From an uncultured Cytophagaceae bacterium (GTDB lineage Bacteria > Bacteroidota > Bacteroidia > Cytophagales > Spirosomataceae): 21,046 nt of DNA. The notes beneath the pieces are model-generated. The model made no database searches. It was not told the DNA's origin and saw only the letters and a program-made list of their open reading frames with translations. This document shows, piece after piece, positions 14,772 through 21,046 of this stretch. Made by a program: the position numbers and the translations under genes. Positions within the stretch are counted from its first letter, which is position 1. Each line of letters opens with the position of its first letter. Location: assembly GCA_938008575.1 (NCBI GenBank), contig CALLKB010000030.1, forward strand, positions 1 through 21,046. The letters are read 5' to 3'.

Positions 14772-15659
14772 TTAAGAAACGGCGAATTTTTTGCCCACCC
14801 ACATGGAGAGTGGCAATAAGGCTAAAGTAACAAAAGCCATGTAATATTGTTCACTGACGCTGACCCAGGCGGCATTCATTAAAATCAGTGTCAAAACACC
14901 GGTTTTAACACTTTGGCCTATATTAGGTCCAATGGGGTTTTTAATGGCTTTCGTTAATTTTGAAAAGATCAAATAGGCATGTGCCACAACAAATGGAAGC
15001 ATGTACATCAGTTTTCCAGCTTGATAGCCTACGGTCAATTGGCTTCCATGCACAATGACGAATAAGAAGGCCGCAAACCACAAGGGCGCCGACTGGCTTC
15101 CATGTACCTCACCACGGCTCACCAAGGTAATCGCAGCGATGTAAATCAAGGGAATTAAAATCAACGGGAAGTGCTCTAAAACGCCGAGCTCGTACACGCT
15201 CATACCCAGCATTAAATTATAGGCCCGGCATAATCCCATATTGATGGGGCCAAAAATACGCATGTGCTTTCCCTTGTAATCATAAAACAACGCAAGTAGG
15301 GTAATGATTACTGCGACGATCCCACTCAATCGGCTTTGCCAAAAGGCCAAGAAAATTCCCAATGATAGTAAAACGATTCCACCAAAAACAGCTTCGATTC
15401 GTTGGATTCTGCCACTAGGCAAAGCGCGTTCTGGGCGTTCAATGATGTCTAGTTCGTGGTCAAATATGTCATTGAATACGACGCCACCAGCATACAAACA
15501 TATGGTCGAAATGCCTAGAAAAACAACAGGCCAAAATTGGTAGTCCAAGGTCCCAAAGGTAAATCCTACAATGGCCATGCCCGCCAATACATCCGTTAAG
15601 GCTGTAATGACATTCGCTGGACGCATGAGTTCAAGAAAGGCTCTGAATTTGATACGCAT
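14772..15659 (-). CDS. eboC: EboC, UbiA-like membrane prenyltransferase homologue
   Basis: EboC is an integral membrane protein of 295 residues in the UbiA superfamily, whose members transfer isoprenyl or phytyl groups onto aromatic or other acceptors. About eight to nine hydrophobic segments are visible. The first Asp-rich motif NDIFDHELD (63-71), followed by RPERALPSG (75-83), is intact and would bind a Mg-prenyl diphosphate. The later YDYKGKHMR (126-134) matches the YxxxKR-type block. Where the second Asp-rich motif (DxxxD) is expected I read SRGEVHGS (181-188), with Glu184 but no DxxxD. Activity is therefore uncertain; transport or a modified acceptor is possible. Its ATG shares one base with the eboB stop (TAATG), and eboD follows after 10 nt. 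Assigned from fold and position within the ebo cluster. Confidence 0.88.
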   Translation of the reverse strand: MRIKFRAFLELMRPANVITALTDVLAGMAIVGFTFGTLDYQFWPVVFLGISTICLYAGGVVFNDIFDHELDIIERPERALPSGRIQRIEAVFGGIVLLSLGIFLAFWQSRLSGIVAVIITLLALFYDYKGKHMRIFGPINMGLCRAYNLMLGMSVYELGVLEHFPLILIPLIYIAAITLVSRGEVHGSQSAPLWFAAFLFVIVHGSQLTVGYQAGKLMYMLPFVVAHAYLIFSKLTKAIKNPIGPNIGQSVKTGVLTLILMNAAWVSVSEQYYMAFVTLALLPLSMWVGKKFAVS

Positions 15660-16675
15660 TAGCGAATGATTAGGGAATCTTTGTTGACACGCGGTGCTTG
15701 ACCACCCCGTAAAACCGTATTTCCATTAAATTTTTGTGTTTGGTCAATGTCCAAGCCATTGATGAAATCCGATTCTTGAATCTGTCCACTTTGGGCAAAT
15801 GCATCCAAAGCATTTTGATACGTGACCAATCGAATATGTTCATCCGGAATCTCCTTGATTTTCATTAAAGCTGCGGTTTTTGGAATCGCTAATGGATCCG
15901 AAATGCCCCAATCCGCGGCAGAATTGACCATGATGCGTTCGGGACCGTATTGTTTGACGATTTCCACCATACGCTCATTACCCATTTTGGTGAATGGATA
16001 AATCGTAAAAGCGGCATAAAAACCTTGGTCTAAAACCGATTTAACCGTTTCTTCATTATTATGGTCGATAATGACCATGTTTGGTGCGATGCCATGCTCC
16101 AAAGCAATGGCCATACTGCGCTCCGTTCCTTTTTTCTTATCCCGGTGTGGCGTGTGGACTTGAACGGGCAAATTCATTTCTTTGGCCAGTTCTAATTGCG
16201 CACGGTAATATTTTTCCTCAGCGGCCGTTTGGTCATCGAAACCGATTTCTCCTACACCCACAACGCCTTCTTTCTGCAAGAATAAAGGCAATATTTCCAT
16301 CACCTGTTCTGCTAATGCCTCATGATTAGCCTCACGAGAATTCAGTCCAATCGTGCAATAATGTTTAATGCCAAATTGCGAAGAACGAAAACGTTCCCAG
16401 CCCACTAAACTCGCGAAATAGTCTTTAAATGAAGCTAATCCAGTACGCGGTTGGCCTAACCAGAATGCAGGTTCAATCAAGGCCACAACGCCAGCATCAG
16501 CTAAAGCCTGGTAATCATCTGTGGTCCGCGAAGTCATGTGCACATGCGGATCAAAGAATTTCATGCCTTGTGTGTATTGGGCAAAAGTTCCATCTACAGC
16601 ATGCGCTGTCGTTTTCTCTTGCTCCGTTCCTTCAAAATGCGAAGGATTCCCTATGTTTTTATGTTCTTGGCACAT
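15659..16675 (-). CDS. eboB: EboB, TatD-like metal-dependent hydrolase
   Basis: EboB is a cytoplasmic amidohydrolase-superfamily protein related to TatD, of 338 residues with the start chosen here. Metal-site motifs are complete: FDPHVHM (His44, His46), GEIGFDDQ (Glu143), VQVHTPHR (His174), IIDHNNEE (His205) and NSAADWG (Asp255). The sequence SRTTDDYQALADAGVVALIEPAFWLGQPRT spans the first barrel region and, in my memory, is highly conserved in this subgroup. The substrate is unknown. The ATG at 16675 is one base after the eboA stop (TAATATG), the best evidence for this start. A later start at 16564 (MKFFDPHVH) gives a 301-residue protein closer to the usual barrel beginning, and an upstream one at 16714 overlaps eboA. 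The extra 37 N-terminal residues have no clear fold. It overlaps eboC by one base. Confidence 0.88.
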   Translation of the reverse strand: MCQEHKNIGNPSHFEGTEQEKTTAHAVDGTFAQYTQGMKFFDPHVHMTSRTTDDYQALADAGVVALIEPAFWLGQPRTGLASFKDYFASLVGWERFRSSQFGIKHYCTIGLNSREANHEALAEQVMEILPLFLQKEGVVGVGEIGFDDQTAAEEKYYRAQLELAKEMNLPVQVHTPHRDKKKGTERSMAIALEHGIAPNMVIIDHNNEETVKSVLDQGFYAAFTIYPFTKMGNERMVEIVKQYGPERIMVNSAADWGISDPLAIPKTAALMKIKEIPDEHIRLVTYQNALDAFAQSGQIQESDFINGLDIDQTQKFNGNTVLRGGQAPRVNKDSLIIR

Positions 16676-16676
16676 A

Positions 16677-17429
16677 TTAGGCGGTATAAATCGGTTCTGG
16701 TTTTTCGAGTTCATGCCAAAGTCCTTGCGTGCTGCCAGGAATTTGGGCTTCTTGTTTCACTAAGCTTGCCGCGAGGACATCCCTTGGATTTTCAGATTGT
16801 GTCAATTTTTCAATGTCGGCATGTAAAGATTCATTTATGAATTTAGGAACGAGCCGCCATACTTGCGATGGCACTCTACGTCCTGCCGACCATCTTTCAT
16901 GGGCAAAATCGGAAAGTGTATTTGCTAAATCTTGATTAGCTCGATCATCCAATCCGATGATTTGATGAATGGCTTTATCATTGAAAATACATTTTAAGAC
17001 TAATTGGTTCCAAGCTGCTTCGCTGAAATAATCTTTCGGATATGTATTCCCGAAGGCAATAGCGTCAAAAACGGGCCCCATGTTTGAACGTACCGCATCC
17101 GTCGCACGTAATAAAAAATTCTCAGGATTATTTAGGTAGGGAAGTGAACGCGTTAAAGCGACAGCTTCTTGCATTTCTGCAGTTTCATATAAAAGGTCTA
17201 CATTCGCCTCGTCCAATTGAGTAAGTAAATCGACACGAACGACTTGGTCTAGAGTCCAGCCTTTGAAATCACTAGCTTCAATCAAATGCTTTGAGATAAA
17301 ACGAGGAACTTTCACAAAGGCTAATGCCAAAGCTTTGCCACTTAAGGCTTTTTGTTCGGCGATCCAAGTGGATTCTTTTTCAGTCGCATAGGCTGCGATG
17401 GTTTCAGCGATTTGTGTATTCGTTTTCAC
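16677..17429 (-). CDS. eboA: EboA-family metabolite traffic protein
   Basis: EboA is a 250-residue, mostly helical soluble protein without signal peptide or membrane segment. It has no known catalytic motif, and its molecular role in the ebo system is unknown. Notable segments are LAFVKVPRFISKHLI (about 36-50), LTRSLPYLNNPENFLLRATDAVRSN (about 92-116), VFDAIAFGNTYPKDYFSEAAWNQLVLKC (about 119-146), which I associate with the family, and the helical C-terminal region around HERWSAGRRVPSQVWRLVP. Translation must begin at the GTG (17429-17427): an in-frame stop TAA lies two codons upstream (17438-17436) and no ATG is near. A purine-rich AAAGGAA sits about 11 nt before the GTG. The use of GTG with a long spacer hints at modest translation of the first cluster gene. 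The next gene, eboB, begins one base past the stop. Assigned by recognised segments and by being first in a full eboA-F order. Confidence 0.86.
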   Translation of the reverse strand: MKTNTQIAETIAAYATEKESTWIAEQKALSGKALALAFVKVPRFISKHLIEASDFKGWTLDQVVRVDLLTQLDEANVDLLYETAEMQEAVALTRSLPYLNNPENFLLRATDAVRSNMGPVFDAIAFGNTYPKDYFSEAAWNQLVLKCIFNDKAIHQIIGLDDRANQDLANTLSDFAHERWSAGRRVPSQVWRLVPKFINESLHADIEKLTQSENPRDVLAASLVKQEAQIPGSTQGLWHELEKPEPIYTA

Positions 17430-17450
17430 GGCTAATTAGGTTCCTTTCAA

Positions 17451-17458
17451 CGAAAATA
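17451..17458 (-). promoter_or_regulatory. Possible -7 element upstream of eboA
   Basis: On the minus strand TATTTTCG matches TAnnTTTG at five of six fixed positions and would start transcription about 15 nt before the GTG of eboA. No TTTG is present at 19 nt upstream, so eboA may instead depend on read-through from the glycosyltransferase gene 48 nt away. Confidence 0.25.
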
Positions 17459-17460
17459 CT

Positions 17461-17479
17461 AAAAAAAATGAGGATTTTT
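17461..17479 (-). terminator. Weak hairpin plus T-tract after the glycosyltransferase gene
   Basis: On the minus strand AAAAAT, loop CCTC and ATTTTT form a 6-bp AT-only stem continued by three more T. It overlaps the stop codon of the glycosyltransferase gene. The stem has no G-C pair, so termination, if any, would be leaky. Confidence 0.25.
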
Positions 17480-18482
17480 ATGATTTATTGACTTGATCAA
17501 TATTCTCTTCTGTTTTTATGCGGTAAGGGCCTTTTCTAAGAAATAAAATAGGAAAAAAATAGCGATAGAGAATGCCTAGTTTTTGGCTAAAAATTCGTTG
17601 GTTATTTGTGTCGTCCAAAATGCTTTTCCCTTTCAGTAAATTCAAGCAAATTTTCCAAGCCCAAAACACAGGAGCCAAAAATGTATAATTCGCATAGATA
17701 ACCAAGAATGGTAAAATGCCATAACTTTTCCGAATCCACAACAAGTTCGAAACTTGTATTTGCATCGCAAAACGATTGACCCAGGAGTAGGTCGTTCTTC
17801 GGAAAGGATTATCTTGGATTAGGTGAATGAATTTTACCTCGTCAAAATAGGCCAGTTTCCCAATTTTGCTCAGTCGGTAACTCAATTCTGCATCTTCTGC
17901 ATACATGAAAAAATCTTCGTCCCAACCATGTAGTTTGAGTAGAATTTCTTTCGATGCCATCAGAAATGCACCCACTAAATTATTCGTTTCTTCCGGTCGG
18001 CTGAATCTTTGCACAGGCAATAATCGATCGATCAGTTGATGAAAAAAAGGGCTATTCGGTACAATGTAAAAATCTCGTCTTATATCATTGAGTGTTCGAT
18101 AATAGGGGAGAGCTTCTTGATTTAAATCAACTTGAATTCCACCAATAGCCGCAAGACTCGAATCGGTTTTTAATTTTTGAAAAGCCTTTGAGATGGTTGC
18201 ATCGAAGACCAAGGTGTCGGCATTTAGAAAAAGCACGTATTCTCCAGATGCGGCATGTAAGCCGATATTATTGGCTTTGGAAAAACCAACATTCCCACCG
18301 GAATCTATCCATTTTGTTTGTGGATAAGTCGATAAAATAGCTTGATTTTGTCCTGGGACGTAATGATTGTCGACGATGATACATTCAAAATGCAAGTCGG
18401 TGGTATGTTCATAAATGCTTCGCAAGCAATCCAATAAGAGCGCTTCTGTTTTGTAATTGACAAATACGATTGATACATCCAT
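17478..18482 (-). CDS. Family 2 glycosyltransferase (rhamnosyltransferase-like)
   Basis: This 334-residue GT-A fold enzyme likely transfers a sugar from a nucleotide-sugar to a lipid-linked or surface glycan at the inner face of the cytoplasmic membrane. Donor and acceptor cannot be told. Motifs are VSIVFVNYKTE (about 3-13), IIVDNH (35-40), GGNVGFSKANNIGL (62-75), the DxD-equivalent LNADT (86-90), and the acceptor/catalytic block GWDEDFFMYAEDAELSYR (186-203). This set is typical of the WbbL-like subgroup. The C-terminal ~90 residues contain a hydrophobic segment (LLWIRKSYGILPFLVIYANYT region) that could contact the membrane. The ATG at 18482 is preferred over an in-frame TTG at 18491. A perfect -7 box ends 6 nt before it. 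It precedes eboA by 48 nt on the same strand, but its membership in the ebo unit is unproven. Confidence 0.87.
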   Translation of the reverse strand: MDVSIVFVNYKTEALLLDCLRSIYEHTTDLHFECIIVDNHYVPGQNQAILSTYPQTKWIDSGGNVGFSKANNIGLHAASGEYVLFLNADTLVFDATISKAFQKLKTDSSLAAIGGIQVDLNQEALPYYRTLNDIRRDFYIVPNSPFFHQLIDRLLPVQRFSRPEETNNLVGAFLMASKEILLKLHGWDEDFFMYAEDAELSYRLSKIGKLAYFDEVKFIHLIQDNPFRRTTYSWVNRFAMQIQVSNLLWIRKSYGILPFLVIYANYTFLAPVFWAWKICLNLLKGKSILDDTNNQRIFSQKLGILYRYFFPILFLRKGPYRIKTEENIDQVNKS

Positions 18483-18488
18483 GAACCT

Positions 18489-18518
18489 CAAAATTAGTTT
18501 GAATTTATTTTATTTAAA
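18489..18518 (-). promoter_or_regulatory. Putative promoter of the GT2 gene
   Basis: On the minus strand TAATTTTG (18496-18489) matches TAnnTTTG exactly. TTTA (18518-18515) lies 18 nt upstream as a 3-of-4 match to the -33 box. Only 6 nt separate the -7 box from the ATG at 18482, so the transcript would have almost no leader. Confidence 0.5.
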
Positions 18519-18537
18519 CGGCTCGTGACGTTTTTCT

Positions 18538-18568
18538 TTTCGATTCCGTTCGACTTTCCCTATATTTC
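18538..18568 (+). promoter_or_regulatory. Putative promoter of the S9 peptidase gene
   Basis: TTTC (18538-18541) and TATATTTC (18561-18568) are spaced by exactly 19 nt. Each departs by one base from TTTG-N19-TAnnTTTG. The ATG follows 18 nt after the -7 box. It is divergent from the GT2 promoter in a 104-nt intergenic region. Confidence 0.4.
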
Positions 18569-18586
18569 GTTTTATAAATTCAAACT

Positions 18587-20701
18587 ATGCGTAAATTATT
18601 TTACTCCCTTGTTCTTATCTTCTTTCAATTGATCGCTTTTGGTCAAAAGTTCACCTTGGAAGCCGTTAAATCCTATGCTTTTCCAACTGAATTGATTCGC
18701 TCAACCCAGGGCGATAAAATAGCGTGGGCTATGGATGAGAAAGGAATTCGAAACATTTATGTAGCGGAAGCGCCTAATTTTACAGCTCGAAAATTAACTT
18801 CTTTCAAAGAAGACGACGGCCAGGAGCTAAGCTCTATTTCGATTTCGGATGATGGGAAATGGGTATTATTTGTTCGCGGTGGAGATCATGGAGCAAATTT
18901 TGATGATGAAAAGGCTGTTAATCCAGCTGGAAATACGGAACCACAAACGGTTCGCGTGATGCAAATTGCTTTTACAGGAGGTCCGATTCGTGTCATTTCA
19001 GAAGGAGACTTTCCGGTTATTTCACCGGATAATAAAGTGGTTGCTTATATTAAGGAAGGCCAACCGTGGATATGCAAATTGGATACCAATGAGAATGAGG
19101 ATTTCTTGGAAGCCCCTGTTCGCTTGTTGAAAACGCGCGGTTCCGTGCATTCCTTGACTTGGGCTCCTGGAGGAAAGAAATTAGCATTTGTTGCGAATCG
19201 TGGGGACCATTCGTTTATTGGTTATTTGGAAATGGGTAAGAATGCAGTTAATTGGATTGATCCTGCATTCGCCAAAGATTTTAGTCCCAATTGGTCGCCG
19301 GATGGTAGTCAATTAGGCTTTATCCGTACACCTGCCGAGGGAGGTTCTGCGGATTCATTAACCCAACGGAAGCGTATTCCATGGTCGATTCGTAAGGCGG
19401 GTTTAGTTGCTGGAGAAAAATCTACCTTGGTTTGGGAAGCGCCCAATACCTACAGAGGTTCGATACCTACAACACATGGCGGCACGAACTTACATTGGGC
19501 TCGCCAAGATCGTTTAGTATTTACGTCTTATCATGATGGTTGGCCGCATGCTTATTCAGTTGCACCTACGGGTGGCGCGGCTTTGTTATTGAGCCCAGGT
19601 GAATTTATGGTGGAGCATCTGAGCGTTAGTGCTGATGGAAATTCGATTTATTTTGATGCAAATACAGGAGGCGAAGACACGGACAAAGATCGCCGACATA
19701 TCTGCCAAGTTTCTGTGGATAAGGCTGACATGAAAGTCTTGACGCCAGGAAAGGGAATTGAGTGGACCGCTGTTTCAGTTGCCGGAGGATATGCCTATAT
19801 CGGGGCAGGAGCTCAAAAGGCACCTCAATTGATGTTGTCTACCTCTTCTACAGCTCGTTCATTAACCGAAAGTTTAATTCCAGTAGAATTCCCAACGAGT
19901 GCATTGGTAGAACCAAAACAAGTGATTTTTAAATCATTGGATGGCTTAACGATTCACGGCCAAATTTTTGATAATTCGAACGGAGCGCAGAAAAAACCGG
20001 CCATCATTTTTGTGCACGGTGGACCTCCACGTCAAATGCTTTTGGGTTGGCACTATTCCGATTATTACTCAAATGCCTATGCATTGAACCAGTATTTGGC
20101 GAATCAAGGATTTGTGGTTTTGTCGGTTAATTACCGATTGGGCATTGGATATGGCTATGATTTCCATAATCCTAAATCAGCTGGCCAATGGGGTGCTTCG
20201 GAATACCTAGATATCAAAGCGGCAGGAGAGTGGTTGGCGCAACAATCCTATGTTGATCCTAAGAAAATCGCCTTATATGGCGGATCCTATGGCGGATATT
20301 TAACTGCATTAGCGTTGGCGCGTGATTCTAAATTATTCGTGGCTGGAGTAGATATTCATGGGGTGCATGATTGGGCACACCAACGAGAAATTCCGATGGA
20401 ATTATTATCGGGACCTCACAAGGCACCAGATGCTGATTGGGCAACAAGTTTATCATATCGCTCTTCACCTATCTCGTCCATAGATACGTGGAAATCGCCC
20501 GTATTGTTCATTCATGCGGATGACGATCGCAATGTTCCATTTAGCCAAAGTATTGACTTAATCAATCGCTTGCAAAAGAAAAAAGTACCTATGGAAACGA
20601 TGGTGATTGTAGATGATACGCATCATTGGATGAAGTTTTCGAATGCCATCAAGGTATTTCAAGCGACGGCAGATTACTTAAAAGCGCAATTAACGAAATA
20701 G
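18587..20701 (+). CDS. Exported S9-family (prolyl oligopeptidase-type) peptidase
   Basis: This 704-residue serine peptidase probably removes dipeptides or cleaves short peptides in the periplasm. The signal peptide is MRKLFYSLVLIFFQLIAFGQ. The middle (about 30-430) has repeated WD40-like/TolB-like blades, for example ISISDDGKWVLFVRGG, LTWAPGGKKLAFVANRG and FSPNWSPDGSQLGFIR, forming the beta-propeller that gates the active site. The C-terminal alpha/beta hydrolase domain begins with PAIIFVHGGPPRQM (about 467-480). The catalytic triad is readable: Ser567 in LYGGSYGGY, Asp647 in HADDDRNVPF and His679 in DDTHHW. The length is normal for acylaminoacyl- or dipeptidyl-peptidase relatives. Substrate specificity cannot be assigned, so no symbol is given. 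It stands alone with its own upstream region. Only 32 nt separate it from the next gene, and I see no convincing terminator between them. Confidence 0.92.
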   Translation: MRKLFYSLVLIFFQLIAFGQKFTLEAVKSYAFPTELIRSTQGDKIAWAMDEKGIRNIYVAEAPNFTARKLTSFKEDDGQELSSISISDDGKWVLFVRGGDHGANFDDEKAVNPAGNTEPQTVRVMQIAFTGGPIRVISEGDFPVISPDNKVVAYIKEGQPWICKLDTNENEDFLEAPVRLLKTRGSVHSLTWAPGGKKLAFVANRGDHSFIGYLEMGKNAVNWIDPAFAKDFSPNWSPDGSQLGFIRTPAEGGSADSLTQRKRIPWSIRKAGLVAGEKSTLVWEAPNTYRGSIPTTHGGTNLHWARQDRLVFTSYHDGWPHAYSVAPTGGAALLLSPGEFMVEHLSVSADGNSIYFDANTGGEDTDKDRRHICQVSVDKADMKVLTPGKGIEWTAVSVAGGYAYIGAGAQKAPQLMLSTSSTARSLTESLIPVEFPTSALVEPKQVIFKSLDGLTIHGQIFDNSNGAQKKPAIIFVHGGPPRQMLLGWHYSDYYSNAYALNQYLANQGFVVLSVNYRLGIGYGYDFHNPKSAGQWGASEYLDIKAAGEWLAQQSYVDPKKIALYGGSYGGYLTALALARDSKLFVAGVDIHGVHDWAHQREIPMELLSGPHKAPDADWATSLSYRSSPISSIDTWKSPVLFIHADDDRNVPFSQSIDLINRLQKKKVPMETMVIVDDTHHWMKFSNAIKVFQATADYLKAQLTK

Positions 20702-20721
20702 GTTAAACCCGCGTTTTTAGC

Positions 20722-20729
20722 TAATTTTG
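20722..20729 (+). promoter_or_regulatory. Perfect -7 box just before the radical SAM gene
   Basis: TAATTTTG matches TAnnTTTG exactly and is followed by only four bases before the ATG at 20734. No TTTG is found at the 19-20 nt spacing. If used, transcription would begin at or within a few bases of the start codon. Confidence 0.45.
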
Positions 20730-20733
20730 CAGC

Positions 20734-21046
20734 ATGCAAGAAAGACCGATTACCGACTGGCTTCCATTGACAAAGAAGGAAGTAGAAAAGCGTGGCTGGG
20801 ATGAGCTAGACGTCATTCTGATATCAGGTGATGCCTATGTTGATCATCCGGCGTTTGGAACGGCGGTTATTGGTCGGATCATGGAAAGTGAGGGCTTGAA
20901 AGTGGGGATTGTGGCGCAGCCCAATTGGCAGGATGACTTGCGTGATTTTAAGAAATTAGGCAAACCCAAATACTTTTTTGGCGTAACGGCAGGTTGTATG
21001 GATTCCATGGTGAATCATTACACGGCGAATAAGCGCCTTCGTTCGA
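20734..21046 (+). CDS. YgiQ-family radical SAM protein, N-terminal part (cut by window edge)
   Basis: The first 104 codons are visible, translated from the ATG at 20734. The sequence begins [20 protein letters not shown], then has [20 protein letters not shown] (about 24-43), [20 protein letters not shown] and [19 protein letters not shown] before the right edge. This order is characteristic of the N-terminal B12-binding-like region of YgiQ radical SAM proteins (UPF0313), whose reaction is unknown. The CxxxCxxC iron-sulfur motif would lie beyond the window, so the radical SAM assignment rests on family resemblance of the N-terminus alone. The ATG is supported by lying just after the S9 gene and directly behind a -7 promoter box. 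Confidence 0.88.
   Translation, partial: MQERPITDWLPLTKKEVEKRGWDELDVILISGDAYVDHPAFGTAVIGRIMESEGLKVGIVAQPNWQDDLRDFKKLGKPKYFFGVTAGCMDSMVNHYTANKRLRS

Noticed and set aside
16429..16935. Several overlapping plus-strand frames opposite eboA and eboB
   Set aside because: They are shadows of the coding strand, with no family resemblance and no promoter or ribosome site.
1..21046. CRISPR arrays, tRNA or rRNA genes, insertion sequences, prophage, or scytonemin biosynthesis genes
   Set aside because: No repeat-spacer pattern, cloverleaf, transposase, integrase or scy-type enzyme was seen on either strand.

Overview
The window is a chromosomal segment of a Bacteroidota bacterium, probably of the Cytophagales. 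The reasons are a protein with a type IX secretion (T9SS) C-terminal sorting domain, a leucyl-tRNA synthetase with the long insertions I associate with this phylum, promoter elements of the Bacteroidota form TTTG-N19-TAnnTTTG (an exact copy precedes ahcY), and very tight gene packing. The genus is not determinable from this sequence alone. No tRNA, rRNA, CRISPR array, insertion sequence or phage gene was seen.

Layout. Positions 1-1994 (minus strand) hold the N-terminal part of ahcY, cut by the window edge, and a complete murF. Divergent from murF is a secreted FG-GAP/VCBS repeat protein (2038-4014, plus) ending in a T9SS sorting domain. It meets a TauE/SafE-family permease (4011-4964, minus) stop codon to stop codon. 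leuS follows (5086-7902, plus) and ends in a strong terminator that also serves the opposing gene for a small membrane-anchored coiled-coil protein (7931-8395, minus). From 18482 down to 8477 ten genes run without interruption on the minus strand: a GT2 glycosyltransferase, eboA, eboB, eboC, eboD, eboE, eboF, a small Spy/CpxP-like periplasmic protein, a secreted parallel beta-helix protein and a diheme c-type cytochrome. On the plus strand, an S9 peptidase (18587-20701) is followed by the N-terminus of a YgiQ-type radical SAM protein, cut by the right edge.

The centrepiece is the complete ebo cluster (eboA-F, 17429 to 11087). This conserved six-gene set is found in scattered bacteria, cyanobacteria and eustigmatophyte algal plastids, and in Nostoc it has been linked to moving a scytonemin precursor to the periplasm. 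Its enzymes are a TatD-type amidohydrolase, a UbiA-like membrane protein, a dehydroquinate-synthase-like sugar phosphate cyclase, a TIM-barrel protein and a phosphodiesterase-fold protein. This suggests synthesis and export of an unknown, perhaps prenylated cyclitol-like, metabolite; that chemistry is inference. The genes are packed with stop/start overlaps or 1-10 nt gaps.

The cluster runs straight into three genes for exported proteins (32 nt, 5 nt and 2 nt gaps) with no visible terminator. Two of them form the known but functionally unassigned pair of a TIGR03805-like beta-helix protein and an SO2930-type diheme cytochrome. The arrangement suggests, but does not prove, that the product of the ebo pathway is used or sensed in the periplasm together with an electron-transfer partner. 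The flanking genes (ahcY, murF, leuS) are housekeeping.
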